Shown piece after piece: positions 40,754 through 51,396 of a DNA stretch of 64,000 nt. The stretch spans positions 173,395-237,394 of the forward strand of contig JACEEZ010010020.1 of assembly GCA_016584305.1 (NCBI GenBank), given 5' to 3'. The translations under genes and the position numbers were made by a program. A model generated the notes under the pieces. It had not been told where the DNA came from, searched no databases, and was given only the letters and a program-made list of their open reading frames with translations. Every line of letters starts with the position of its first letter. The stretch's first letter is position 1. Source of the DNA: Chionoecetes opilio (taxonomy: Eukaryota; Arthropoda; Malacostraca; Decapoda; Majidae).

Positions 40754-40813
40754 AGGGGTGCGTTGGACACTGCCTCCGTGATCTCTGTGATGACCTCGTT
40801 GGCCTTCTGCACC
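40754..40813 (-). CDS. TPD52: TPD52-family gene, 60-bp cassette exon
   Basis: A 60-bp exon with donor CCCCT|GTAAGT and acceptor GGGGGGCCAG|GGT. In phase with exon 42472-42620 it adds PVQKANEVITEITEAVSNAPL-type sequence (VQKANEV...AVSNAP). Its length is a multiple of three and phase 2 is kept on both sides, so it can be skipped without a frame change. It sits where mammalian D53 (TPD52L1) has its alternative insert after the VTSAYVKT region. The acceptor has almost no pyrimidine tract: the upstream 40 bases are rich in G and GT, typical of a regulated weak exon. The splice sites and frame are seen in the sequence; alternative use is inferred. Confidence 0.72.
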
Positions 40814-42071
40814 CTGGCCCCCCAACACCCGCACAGCCCGGCAGCACCACCACACACACACCACAAAGCAACCAAGGGGGAAAAAGTGCACTAAGATGGG
40901 AGCTCAGGTTGGCTAGGGTTTACAAATCACTTATGAAAAATAATGGCAAAATCATTTAAAAACATATGAGCATAAAAGGGATGGGAAGATAATAAAAGAA
41001 ATGATGAATGCAAGCTCATGATTTTTTCTTCTTGTGGATTATCCCCACCAACTTTCCAATGCTTTTTTTTTAAACAAGTTAAGTGTCCTGAAACAACTAC
41101 TACAATGTTCATATTAAGATGTTCAAAATTACTAGATTAACATCATGAGCTTGCTTTCTTCTTCAATGCAAGCTATAATCGTAATCATACAATATACCTT
41201 AGTCCAATAAAATAAGATTCACACTAAATAAAATTCAAAAAGCCAACATAGCCATGAAAGCTTGCACGTGGGTACATAACAAACTAAATCAGATAAAGTA
41301 AGTGAAAAAGAAAAAACTTAAAATATGAATATCAGCAATATACCATGCTTGTATAATACATAGTTCATGCCTGCAGTACCCTAGGTGTGCTGCTAGGTGT
41401 AGGAGCCATGAATTGTAAGGCCCGTGAGGATGCAAAGTGCCTTGGATGGCTAAAACTAGTGCTAAGATAACTAGTGCTAGTACGGTCAGGAAATAGAGGG
41501 AGGTAGAGGGAGGAACGGCTCAGGCTAACAGGAGCAGGCCAAGCATACCCAAGGGACTCCCTGTCTCCCCTACACCTACTGAACCCTCACCAAGTGCATC
41601 TCATAAAAGTGTGGCTCCTGAATCTGGATTTAATAGATTTAATACTCACACAGGTAAATTTTGTACATATTGTGTGCTAAAACAAGAAAAACAGACATTA
41701 CTAAAACACAGAACACATCCATCATACCTCACGGATATGTCATCAAAAAATCTCACATCATGATTAAATCAACCAAGAAGAGAATAAATAAAAAAGAAAA
41801 AATCTACTTCAGAGAGAAAATCACAACACTGCATAATTTGTGTCCACATGACTTCTTCCTTCCCTCCCTCATCCCAAGGCACAACACTAAGCATGTCACA
41901 CCAAGCACACTCATTTCTGCCGACAAATTAGTTGTGCTTTTTTTTCAATGATTTTCATAATATTATAACACCAAAGAATGTAAAATCAGAAGGAAATATC
42001 ATGTAGATGCTATAAGGAATGGTTTTTGATATAGATAGTTTTGCAAGCAAGAGAATCCTTTCATTATCTGG
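40814..42071. other. TPD52 intron, proximal part
   Basis: Part of the intron between exons 42472-42620 and 40754-40813. AT-rich unique-looking DNA with no other exon, RNA gene or clear element that I can support. A GC-richer patch at about 41380-41600 may be an old interspersed repeat. Confidence 0.5.
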
Positions 42072-42432
42072 GGAGGTGGTAGCAGAGTGGTTAGCGTCAC
42101 CGGATGGCGTTCTCGAAGACCCAAGTTCGATCCCGAGTGAGACCCATAAATCCACTTTAAATCTTTCTGCACCGTCGAGTGGCCTAAGAACACTCACATG
42201 CTGCCCATTAACTCTACCTCCAATTACGAGTGCATCGGATAAACACAGGGAGGCGGCATGAGCCTCTAATCACGGGCGTCACTATAAAAATCCTGCCTGC
42301 GCCACCACATGCGAGGGCCAACCATCACAGCCTTCAAGTGAGCCTCCAGGGCCTACCATCCCGCCCTTGGTGGTCACTGCCTACAGGCGCTATAGGCCAA
42401 GTTGTATATAAAAAAAAAATAAAAAAAATAAA
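42072..42432 (+). mobile_element. tRNA-derived SINE, apparently full length
   Basis: The head is tRNA-like, with an A box (GGTAGCAGAGTGGTTAGCG, 42077-42095) and a B box (GTTCGATCCC, about 42125-42134) at normal tRNA spacing. The A box and long-arm spacing resemble a class II (Ser/Leu) tRNA. A GC-rich body of about 250 bp follows, then an A-rich tail at 42409-42432. It lies in the intron just upstream (gene sense) of the cassette exon, in the opposite orientation to TPD52. Pol III promoter boxes are seen; activity is not implied. Confidence 0.75.
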
Positions 42433-42471
42433 TGAACTGTAAAAAAACACAAAACATAAGCTCTAACTTAC

Positions 42472-42620
42472 GGTTGTGACTCCCGCACAGTCTTCATTGA
42501 GCTGTTGAAATCATCGGTGAACTCGCGCCACACGGTGATGCCGAGGCGGCGCTTGATGTCCTGTGCCGTCTTGACCTTGGCGCCCAGCACCTGCCGCAGG
42601 GTCTGGATTTCCTCCTCGGT
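42472..42620 (-). CDS. TPD52: TPD52-family gene, coding exon 3 (conserved coiled-coil core)
   Basis: A 149-bp exon with acceptor CATTCCAG|ACC and donor CAACC|GTAAGT. Its 49 codons include EEIQTLRQVLGAKVKTAQDI followed by KRRLGITVWREFTDDFNSSM, the most conserved part of the D52 family: an EEIQTL coiled coil, then the K[RL]KLGI-x-WRE motif shared by insect D52 proteins. This exon is the main basis for the family call. In the family this coiled coil mediates homo- and heterodimerisation. It ends in phase 2 (CC), which the next exon completes to Pro. No disabling change is seen, so the gene looks functional. Confidence 0.92.
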
Positions 42621-44114
42621 CTGGAATGATGCACGGCTGGTCATTGATGTGATAATCAATAAATGAATATGGTGAGGTGAATGGTTCTCTGCTGTGGCTA
42701 TCCTCTTAAATACTTATGTATCTGAAGAGATTGAGGCATCAGAGCAAAAGAATATTATATCATTAGCCATAATATGAGGATAGGTGATGTGCCCGACTCT
42801 GCCCACCCAAAAAGAAAAGAAAAGTATAAATTACACATGCCAAACACAGAAAGCCAACAAATACAGGAAGCTCTGGAGTTTGGCATCACTCAACATCTGC
42901 GTTATACAAGTTCCGAGATGTGCCCAAAATACATCAACATTTGTCCATTTTTCAAGAGTTTTGCATTAACCACTTACACACCAGAGTCTGTCATCAACTT
43001 ATTGTATCTATATTACAAATAATTCTATGAAATGGTTTATGGAACTGTAGGCGACCACAATTCTTGTTGAAACAAGACTGAGAACCCTTGTCGACACAGG
43101 TACAATGTCTCAATTTTTCTAACAATTCTACTAATTAAACAATAGAAGTAAATAAAGAATAAAGATATAATAAAAAATAAAGATGTATTTCTAATTTCAT
43201 ATTATCTTTCTTATAGAATACATGATAGAATAATCATATGTATTCCATGGGAAAAAAATAATTCCTAGCTTTCAAGTGTGCTTTCTGAATCAGTTGAGGT
43301 ACTTCAAGTCTGAAAATATTTGCTAAGGTTTTGATTTTTCAGAATCTAATGTGCCGACTTGATAGAGTTTCCTGGTAGAAAAAAAGGGGTTTAAGGGTTT
43401 TAAGAATGTAGGCTCAAAGCTGGCAGTCACACAGCACTACAGCTTCATTAGTGAGCAAACCGTCTCATCCTACTACCCACTATTCTAATAATGTCATATA
43501 TATCAGTGGTTAGGCTGATAAGGCAAATTGTTGACTAATTTTATGGCTCAAATAGATGTATGTTATCTCAGTCTGCTGTCTCTAACTGCTCTACGGTTGA
43601 AATCATGCAACAGAAGGGCATGGAAAAGCAAATAATAAGGGAGTTTGCTACTTATGCCAGAATAATCCAACACAAACATGTAAACATTCTACACAAGATC
43701 ACAACCAGTTCCGCACCAGTTTTTCAGAAGAAGTAACCGCAAAACTCACGAGACCCCTGGAACACATAACTAAACTAAACATACTATGCTTTATGACTTA
43801 CATGCAATTGCAAAAAAGGTAAAGTAATAAATGGCTGCAGCTAACGGCCGATACGAATCAAATATGAATATCAATAATTTACAGATTAAATTAGGAAGGA
43901 AAGCATTTATCAATCACAAACATCATGGAGCTTCATCATAGCATTACATAATTATCTTTACGGGAGTAAGTCTTTTCGTACATCAGACAAAAAAAAGCAA
44001 ACCAACATAAAATTGACGCTACCAAAAAAAAAAATAATAATAATAATAATAATGATTTTTTTTATATATATTACAAGAACTTGGTGATTATTGCTTAGAG
44101 AAAAAGTCGCCTAC
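42621..44114. other. TPD52 intron between exons 2 and 3
   Basis: About 1.5 kb of AT-rich intron. Apart from a short ATA run near 44035-44055 I see no repeat, exon or element. Confidence 0.55.
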
Positions 44115-44233
44115 CTTGATCAGCTCTGCCTTCCATTCCTCCCGCAGCTTATCCTGCTCATCGGGGGACAGGGCATTGAAGTTGTCCTGCACGCCGCTGT
44201 CAGGGGTCACGGCGTCATAGCTCACCTCCTCAG
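44115..44233 (-). CDS. TPD52: TPD52-family gene, coding exon 2 (start of the D52 domain)
   Basis: A 119-bp exon with acceptor GTGTTTCAG|CT and donor CAAG|GTAGGC. It encodes 39 codons after a split codon, including the hallmark LSPDEQDKLREEWKAELIK, which corresponds to the conserved LSPEE...LR.EL segment at the start of the D52 coiled coil. It ends in phase 0, joining exon 42472-42620 to give ELIK-TEEEIQTL. The preceding intron (44234-58305) is about 14 kb and full of repeats. A 39-bp minisatellite begins only about 110 bp upstream of the acceptor. A short D52 isoform could start from another promoter in that intron; I did not find its first exon. Confidence 0.88.
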
Positions 44234-44345
44234 CTGAAACACAACCTTGTCTTAGTACTGGTGGGGGGCTTTACACTCACTTCACGGCAAAGCTCAGTAA
44301 AATAGCTGTGTGTGTGTGTGTTGTAGCGAGTCTCAATCTCAATGG

Positions 44346-44587
44346 ATGACTTCACACTCCCTTCACTCCACACCTCCCACATTCTACACTTCACACTCCC
44401 TTCGCTCCACACCTCCCACATTCTACACTTCACACTCCACACCTCCCACATTCTACACTTCACACTCCACACCTCCCACATGCTACACTTCACACTCCAC
44501 ACCTCCCACATGCTACACTTCACACTCCACACCTCCCACATTCTACACTTCACACTCCCTTCACTCCACAGTTCCCACATTCTACAC
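44346..44587. repeat. 39/30-bp minisatellite, left part
   Basis: Tandem units of ATTCTACACTTCACACTCCC plus CTTCACTCCAC and AGTTCCCAC or ACCTCCCAC. Full units are 39 bp. Several here lack CTTCACTCC and are 30 bp. Continues after the transposon at 46765. Confidence 0.9.
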
Positions 44588-44760
44588 TAGGGTGCCAATA
44601 GCGCATAGGGGTAATTTTTCAAAGTCAATATTTTTTCACGTACATTTGTGGTATTCTGCCTTGTACTTAGAAACTGTCGTGTGCAAAGTTTCAGGCTAAT
44701 CGGTTGATATTTAGAGGTGGCGGATCGATCTTGAACATTTCCTCTTTTTGCCCTCAGGTC

Positions 44761-45780
44761 ATGACCACGAGAAAGCAAACTGAAGTTTGGCTTCTTGGCC
44801 ATAGTGTTCCTACTATCACAGGAGCAAAACTTCCCAGCCGTGGAGACGTTTTACGACGATTTTTCTACGCACACAAGGAAGAGAAGAAGACGGTGCAGCA
44901 GAGTGCAGCTGAGGCTGCAAAGGAGGTCCTCGACTTCTGGACACGAGCTAGGATCCCCACCATCGCAGAAACTAGCGTGAGGAGGAAGATTACTGGACTT
45001 TTCGACGAGTGGAAGATCCTGAGCAAAAGCAAGAATAACTCTGGAGTCACGCCTGCCGAAAAACAGAAGACCTTCCAAGAAAGTCTCCCAGACCTTTTGG
45101 ACATCGCCCACTCCGACGCCCTCACTCTGATGACCATTCCTGAAGACAAGGAATTCCTTCTTGCCCAGCGGGAGAAGGGGAGGCGGGGTTCGATGGCTGG
45201 TCTGGACAAGAAGCTGAAAGAATCGGTTTGCCGACGTGAAAGCTCTCTCTCACGTAGCCGTCAACAGACGCCAAAAGGAGAAGACATGGTGGAGCTGGAG
45301 TCGTCATCGTCCGAGTCATCAAGTCCAGCCAACACTGCCAACACATCGACTTCTTCTTCCGACGCCGGGGTCGCTTCTCCACCAAAGCGATTGAGGACAC
45401 GGGGCACGAAGTCCGTCCTATCCCCTGATCTCGTCGGAGCCCTTGACAGAACTGGGGTCAGTAGCCGCCAAGCCCTTCGAATTGTGGCGGCTACGGCAAG
45501 TAGCTTGGGCCACGATCCACAAGAGCTTGTGCTGAATCCCGAGTCCATTCGACAGGCAAGAGCGAAGTACAGGTCCACTTTGGCGAAGGACATCAAAGAG
45601 ACTTTCAGTCCTCTTACCCCTCTTACCGTTCATTGGGACAAGAAGATCCTTCCTCAGGACGATGGCACTCGCGCCGAAAGACTCGCCATCCTCGTCACAG
45701 GAGAAGGAGTGGAGAAGCTCCTAGGAGCGCCGGAGCGCTTCATCGAGCGCGTTGGATGGCGCGTATCATTTACGCTCTGA
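44761..45780 (+). pseudogene. transposase-like protein, N-terminal part
   Basis: An open frame of 339 codons from ATG 44761. The ATG follows a polypyrimidine tract and CCCTCAG|GTC, so a spliced leader is likely. It has a basic, helical N-terminus (VWLLGHSVPTITGAKLPSRG), a Ser-rich spacer (about residues 180-210), and a conserved-looking segment ending VHWDKKILPQDDGTRAERLA and GEGVEKLLGAPE. I recall similar proteins in invertebrate genomes as repetitive, transposase-like proteins, in which the region after VEKLLG continues into a catalytic core. Here it stops: past about 45720 the frame is a shadow of the C-terminal part. The core with any catalytic acids appears deleted. Confidence 0.6.
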
Positions 45781-46478
45781 AGATGATCTTGTTTCGGGAG
45801 CAGCTGACTGGAGTCGTCACACCTCGAGAAATGTCAGCCCTCCAGCGGTTCTCATCGTTCGCAACCGAGATCTACGTCCTGCGATGGTTCAAATCGACGG
45901 TTCCATCCTACGCTCCCGCCAACGATCTTGGATTCGCTAAGGACATCCTTCAGTACCACGACGAAAGTATTCGGAAGGCCTGCTTCACCACTCTGAGCCT
46001 CCATTTCTGGTACTTGAGCGAAGATCTCATTGGCCTGTCACTGTTCGACTCACGTCTCCCTGTCTCCGACAAACAAGCAATTGTACAGGTCATTCTCTAC
46101 GATGAAGGAGCCGAGGAACCCGCCAAGCGAATAAACCTCCCATCATCACAAGTTCCTGCGGCAACACTGCCCTCCTTCGCCATGAAAAATTCCCTCCGCC
46201 TCTTCGAAACTCTTGATATCAAGACCGACTTCCTGTCCGCCAACCCTCGGAAGTGGCAGGAAGAGGAATCTTACGTCGAGGCCTGCCGCCGAATCGAGGG
46301 ACTTCGCGTCGTCAACGACACAGCCGAGCGAGGAGTGGCGCTCATCCAGTCCTTCAACCTCCGGCTGACCAAAGACGAGGAACAGCGCCAGTTCTTCCTC
46401 CAAGTTGTGGAGGTCCATCGCCATCAACAGCCCGGGACCTCGAAGGCTTCCCTTACCCGGCCAAGCCGGCCACAATGA
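45722..46478 (+). pseudogene. transposase-like protein, C-terminal part
   Basis: A second frame carrying the C-terminal region: ALHRARWMARIIYALKMILF, LHFWYLSEDLIGLSLFDSRL and a RVVNDTAERGVALIQSFNLR motif near the end, followed by KDEEQRQFFLQVVEVHR. The ARWMA..IY.LK and VVNDTAERG motifs are what I associate with the C-terminus of this repetitive protein family. It starts out of frame with the N-terminal part at about 45720, consistent with an internal deletion joining two parts rather than with an intron. The element is therefore non-autonomous. The frame upstream of 45722 (from 45633) is a shadow. Confidence 0.6.
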
Positions 46479-46764
46479 GTGGGGTGGCTCCCCATGATAC
46501 CCCCCCACCGAGGGGCTAATACTCACCAAGAGGGGGACCAGCAGCCCTGCTGGGGAAGGGATGTCCGGCTTGTCCGCTTTCAAGAGATGACATCCCCTCC
46601 TTAATAGGCCAGTGCATAAGGGTAAATAACAAAATTGTAATCCGCCACCCCTAAATATCAACCGATTGAGGTCAAACTTTGCATACGATGGTTTCTTGCA
46701 TAGGTGCACCATTACACCAAAGTAGGAAGAAAAATTCAAACTTTTGATTTTTATTGGCACCCTA

Positions 46765-47467
46765 TTCTACACTTCACACTCCCTTCACTCCACAGTTCCC
46801 ACATTCTACACTTCACACTCCCTTCACTCCACACCTCCCACATTCTACACTTCACACTCCCTTCGCTCCACAGTTCCCACATTCTACACTTCACACTCCC
46901 TTCACTCCACAGTTCCCACATTCTACACTTCACACTCCCTTCGCTCCACAGTTCCCACATTCTACACTTCACACTCCCTTCACTCCACAGTTCCCACAGT
47001 CTACACTTCACACTCCCTTCACTCCAGTTCCCACAGTCTACACTTCACACTCCCTTCACTCCAGTTCCCACATTCTACACTTCACACTCCCTTCACTCCA
47101 CAGTTCCCACAGTCTACACTTCACACTCCCTTCACTACACAGTTCCCACAGTCTACACTTCACACTCCCTTCACTCCACACCTCCCAGTCTACACTTCAC
47201 ACTCCCTTCACTCCACAGTTCCCACATTCTACACTTCACACTCCCTTCACTCCACACCTCCCACAGTCTACACTTCACACTCCCTGCACTCCACAGTTCC
47301 CACATTCTACACTTCACACTCCCTTCACTCCACACCTCCCACAGTCTACACTTCACACTCCCTTCACTCCACAGTTCCCACATTCTACACTTCACACTCC
47401 CTTCACTCCACACCTCCCACATTCTACACTTCACACTCCCTTCGCTCCACAGTTCCCACATTCTATA
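46765..47467. repeat. 39-bp minisatellite, right part
   Basis: About 18 units, alternating AGTTCCCAC and ACCTCCCAC variants. Since 39 is divisible by three, all frames stay open; the long frames over it are not genes. It ends where a CTAGGGTGGCC element begins. Confidence 0.9.
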
Positions 47468-48448
47468 CTAGGGTGGCCAGCAGGGGCGTATTTAGGATCT
47501 TGAAACATTGGGGGCTTAGCCCAGCCAAGAGATCTTTAAATTTTTACACGAGAATTTTCAATTTGTTTATGAGTATAATGAATATAAGATGAGAAACACA
47601 GCTCTACCAAAAGGCTATGGTAATTTGCTTAGGATAACTTTCGAAACATGAAATTGAAATAAAATTAAGACAATCTGAGTTGGGGTTCAACTTCGTTATT
47701 ATTTTTATTTTCATCAGTAGGAGTAAAACCCTAAGAAAAAGAGCTTTGGCGCGATGAAGCAGTCATATAGATTGTATATTCCCAATGCTTTGTTCAATAC
47801 TGAAATCTGACCAACCTGTCTTATAACTACTTTTTTTTTCTACATCACAAAGGACTAGCGAAGGACACAAAAATGCACTTTAAAAAAAAATGCATTTCTG
47901 TTAACTCGTGTCTTGTCCATCTGATATTCTTTTCTTCACCTCTCCAAAAGGTCTTTTGGTGTCTCCTCTGTCATGCACTCCTCATGTCCTCTGTTCTCTC
48001 CTCCTGTTCTCTCCACCTCCCTCATGTCCTGCTCATAAAAAGGATGCCATGAGCATACGCTAAGTAACATCTGACCAAATATCTTTTTTTTTTTACTCTG
48101 ATTTTATATTGGCCCCAGTCAGAGCTTATATTATTTTTGTGAGAAAAAAAATATGAGTAAATAAAAAAAATAAAAAAAGGTATCTGAGATCTGGGGCTAT
48201 TCATAAAAACATTCGGGACTACAGCCCCCAATGCCCAGGCCTAACTACGCTCCTGGTTGCCATATCTGAACAGTCAAAATTCCAGACACCTCCACTAGTT
48301 GACACCCATAAGCCCCGCCCAGCACACTATTTGGCCCTTACTCTACAAGGTTACATAACGTCCAAGGGCCAAATAGTGTGTTGGTCGGGGATCCTGGGTG
48401 TCAGTGGAGGCGTCCAGAATTTTGGCTGCTCGGATATGGCAGTCCTAG
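47468..48448. mobile_element. foldback MITE split by another element
   Basis: The outer element has inverted ends CTAGGGTGGCCAG (47468) and GGATATGGCAGTCCTAG (48432-48448). Its arms, about 90 bp at 48256-48340 and 48360-48448, pair through GTCAAAATTCCAGACACCTCC and GGAGGCGTCCAGAATTTTGG and through GGGCCAAATAGTGTG. The left 6-13 bp are separated from the rest by the inner element at 47481-48255. Confidence 0.65.
47481..48255. mobile_element. 775-bp inverted-repeat element (hAT-like MITE?) nested in a foldback MITE
   Basis: Ends CAGGGGCGTATTTAGG and CCTAACTACGCTCCTG are inverted copies with two mismatches, and ATTGGGGGCT / AGCCCCCAAT extends the repeat. The flanking 8-mers GTGGCCAG and GTTGCCAT match at 6 of 8 and fit an aged target duplication. 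No coding capacity. At 47838-47868 it shares ACATCACAAAGGACTA with 22290-22306. Confidence 0.6.
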
Positions 48449-48663
48449 TTCTGGGCAGAGCCAAGAAACAAGACTGATACACGAGTCGACCATCGCCGTG
48501 CCGGACAAGGTCATTCAAGGTCGAGGCGACGGCAAGGAGCAACTACTTAATACAGGACTTATACACATAGCCTAGGAAGAGTTGCGACTGAATCCAGGAT
48601 CAGGACACGTAATTGATGCTCCTGTTGTGAAAGCTGCCATCCGGCAAGCCCCTCGCCCTTTTT

Positions 48664-48750
<87 letters not shown>

Positions 48751-49234
48751 AATTGTTTTAATATTTTGTATTTTGAAAAATTGGCTATGGATGCTAAAAT
48801 TCTGGACATTTCAAAATTCCCCCGGACGCTGATTTTGACACCTATTCCAGACATGTCCGGATGTATGGCAACCCTACAATAAGATGTAATTTTGTTGATA
48901 AGACGTAATTTTCCCAATAAGACGTAATTTTGTTGATATGGCGTAATTTTGTTGATAAGACGTAATTTTGTCGATGAAATGTAATTGTGTTGATAAGAAG
49001 TAATTTTGTCGACAAGACGTAATTTTGTCGACAAGACGTAATTTTGTTGATAAGACGTAATTTTGTCGATAAGATTTAATTTTGTCAATAAGACGTAATT
49101 ATGTTGCGACGTAATTTTGTTGATAAGACGTAATTTTGCCGATGATATGTAATTTTGTCAATAAGACGTAATTTTGTCAATAAGATGTAATTTTGTTGAT
49201 AGGGCTTAATTTTGTCAATAAGATGTAATTTAGT

Positions 49235-49505
49235 TGATAATTTACGAACGAGCGCAAAGCACTCGAGTCCTCGCTGATACGGGATTTTTCCGGGATAAGC
49301 GGCCGACCCGAACCAACCAACCATCACGCTTTTCAGGAGCTTATATCTTTGGAATCCTGCTTCCGATTGACAAGCGGTCTTCGCCATCTGATTCAATCCC
49401 TACAGTTTCAGCATAAATAGGCAAAGGTAAATGGAGTTTAGATGACAGCAGACAAATTTCCTTGCTATCGGGTTTCTACGGGCTCGCTCGTCCTTCGCCG
49501 ACTAA
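49235..49505. repeat. non-satellite block embedded in the satellite (copy A)
   Basis: GC-balanced 270-bp segment starting ACGAACGAGCGCAAAGCACT and ending TTCGCCGACTAAGGCGTC, repeated at 53666-53935. Its minus-strand frame (MNQMAKTACQSEAGFQRYKL) has no recognised homology. Possibly a fragment of the sequence that seeded the array, or an older insertion. Confidence 0.7.
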
Positions 49506-50448
49506 GGCGTCTTACTGGGACGTAATTTTGTCAATAAGACGTAATTTTGTCAATAAGACATAATTTTGTTGATATGACGTAATTTTGTCGATGAGACGTA
49601 ATTTTGTCAATATGACGTAATTTTGTCAATAAGACGTAATTTTGTCAATAAGACGTAATTTTGTTGATGACGTAATTTTGTCGATAAGAAGCAATTTTGT
49701 CGATGAGAAGCAATTTTGTCGATGAGACGTAATTTTGTCGATGAGACGTAATATTGTCGATGAGACGTAATATTGTCGATGAGACGTAATATTGTCGATG
49801 AGACGTAATTTTGTCGATGCGACGTAATTTTGTCGATGAGACGTAATTTTGTCGATAAGACATAATTTTGGCGATGCGACGTAATTTTGTCGATAAGACG
49901 TAATTTTGGCGATGCGACGAAATTTTGTCAATAAGACGTAATTTTGTCGATAAGACTTAATTTTATCGATGACTTAATTTTATCGATGAGACGTAATTTT
50001 GTCAAGACATAATTTTGTCAATAAGACATAATTTTGTCAATACGACAATTTTGTCAATACGACAATTTTGTTGATAAGACGTAATTTTGTCAATGAGACG
50101 TAATTTAGTTGATAAGACATAATTGTGTCAATAAGACGTAATTTTGTCAATAAAACGCAATTTTGTTAATAAGACTTAATTGTGTCAATAAGATGTAATT
50201 GTGTCAATAAGACGTAATTTTGTCGATGAGACGTAATTTTGTTGACGTAATTTTGTTGATGAGACATAATTTTGTCGATAAGACGTAGTTTTGTCAATAA
50301 GACGTAATTTTGTTGATAAGACGTAATTTTGTTGATAAGACGTAATTTTGTTGATAGGACGTAATTTTGTTGATAAGACGTAATTTTGTCATGACGTAAT
50401 TTTGTCAATAAGAAGTAATTTTGTTAATATGACTTATTTTGTTGATCA

Positions 50449-51396
50449 ATCAATCATTGGGGGCATACGCCAGGGGGCGCGTCGCCTCGCCCACCCTACG
50501 ATGCCACTCCCGGGGGTCACCACGCGCGAGTTCCCATGCAGGCTCCTTTCCCATACCAAGCAGCTCTCGACAAGAAACATCAACTTGCCCCAGCCACGAG
50601 CCTTGTGGGTGCCCCCTTGGCCTCCTCCACGCAGGATTGTCTCTTACAGATACAACCCGATGGGAAGGATCGGTTTCAGGGTAGCGTGCCACATGCCCAT
50701 ATAGCCGAAGTTGGCGCTGACGGACTATGCAGGTAATAGGCCTCGATTCAGTCTCACGGTGCAATCGCTGATTTGACACGTAATCATCCCAGCGATACCC
50801 CATGATTCTGCGAAGACACTTATTACCAAAGGCATTGATTCGTCTCTTCAAGTCACTATTTAGTGTCCATGTCTCACAACCAGAGTAAGACAGGGATCAC
50901 AAGCGACTTGAAGATCCGGATCTTTGTCCTCCTGCACAGGTACCGACAACGCCAAATACTCCCGCTGAGCGAGTCCATAACACCGTGGGCTATGCCAATC
51001 CGCCGTAAGACTTTTGACGTGACCCCCGTCATTATGGCTGCGCTACCAAGGTATGTAAAACTTTCCAAGATCTCAATGTCCTCGCCACACGCATGAACAG
51101 ACTGTACTGCTTCATCTAGTAAGTCTCCAAATACCTGGACCTTGGTCTTGAGCCAGGAGACCTCAAGTCCCAAAGGCTTTGCCTCCTTGTGCAGCGCCTC
51201 GAGAGCCATCACCAGGACCTCCAGCGACTCAGCAAAGATTACTGCATCATCGGCAAAAACAAGATCAGTGATCTTGGTGTTGCTGACGGATGCTCCACAA
51301 TCACTTTAATCTACAACCTTGTCCAATACCCAGTCCATACAAGCGTTGAAAAGTGACGCACCCTTGCCTCACTCCTGTATTCACAGAAAGTTGAAT
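50449..51396 (-). pseudogene. 5'-truncated LINE (non-LTR retrotransposon) with frameshift
   Basis: On the minus strand the segment encodes the end of a reverse transcriptase: NTKITDLVFADDAVIFAESL (FADD box at 51246-51257), then ALHKEAKPLGLEVSWLKTKV and FTYLGSAA. A C-terminal region follows in another frame (KRRINAFGNKCLRRIMGYRW, RQRQLRLYGHVARYPETDPS). The two are out of frame near 50878-50890, where about two bases are missing in a CTC-TGG-TTG-TGA context that should read LYGCE. The 3' end carries a short tandem tail (CAATCAATCATT on the plus strand, 50449-50460). It is inserted in the 19-bp satellite, and the paralogous site at about 55072 is empty. Inactive copy. Confidence 0.82.

Larger units (their letters stand above)
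44588..46764 (+). mobile_element. internally deleted DNA transposon with terminal inverted repeats
   Basis: A 2177-bp element ending in inverted repeats TAGGGTGCCAATA / TATTGGCACCCTA and flanked by the 8-bp duplication TTCTACAC (44580-44587 and 46765-46772). A long subterminal inverted repeat (44681-44725 against 46640-46685) contains TCGGTTGATATTTAGAGGTG. The element interrupts a 39-bp minisatellite, so the ends are clear. It contains the two parts of a transposase-like gene. An 8-bp target duplication suits hAT-like or P-like elements; I lean towards hAT-like without proof. Confidence 0.85.

Noticed and set aside
42077..42134. Functional tRNA gene
   Set aside because: A and B boxes are present, but the acceptor stem does not pair and an A-tailed body follows; it is a SINE.
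46704..47592. 250-280 codon frames rich in HTLHS
   Set aside because: 39-bp minisatellite, open in all frames.
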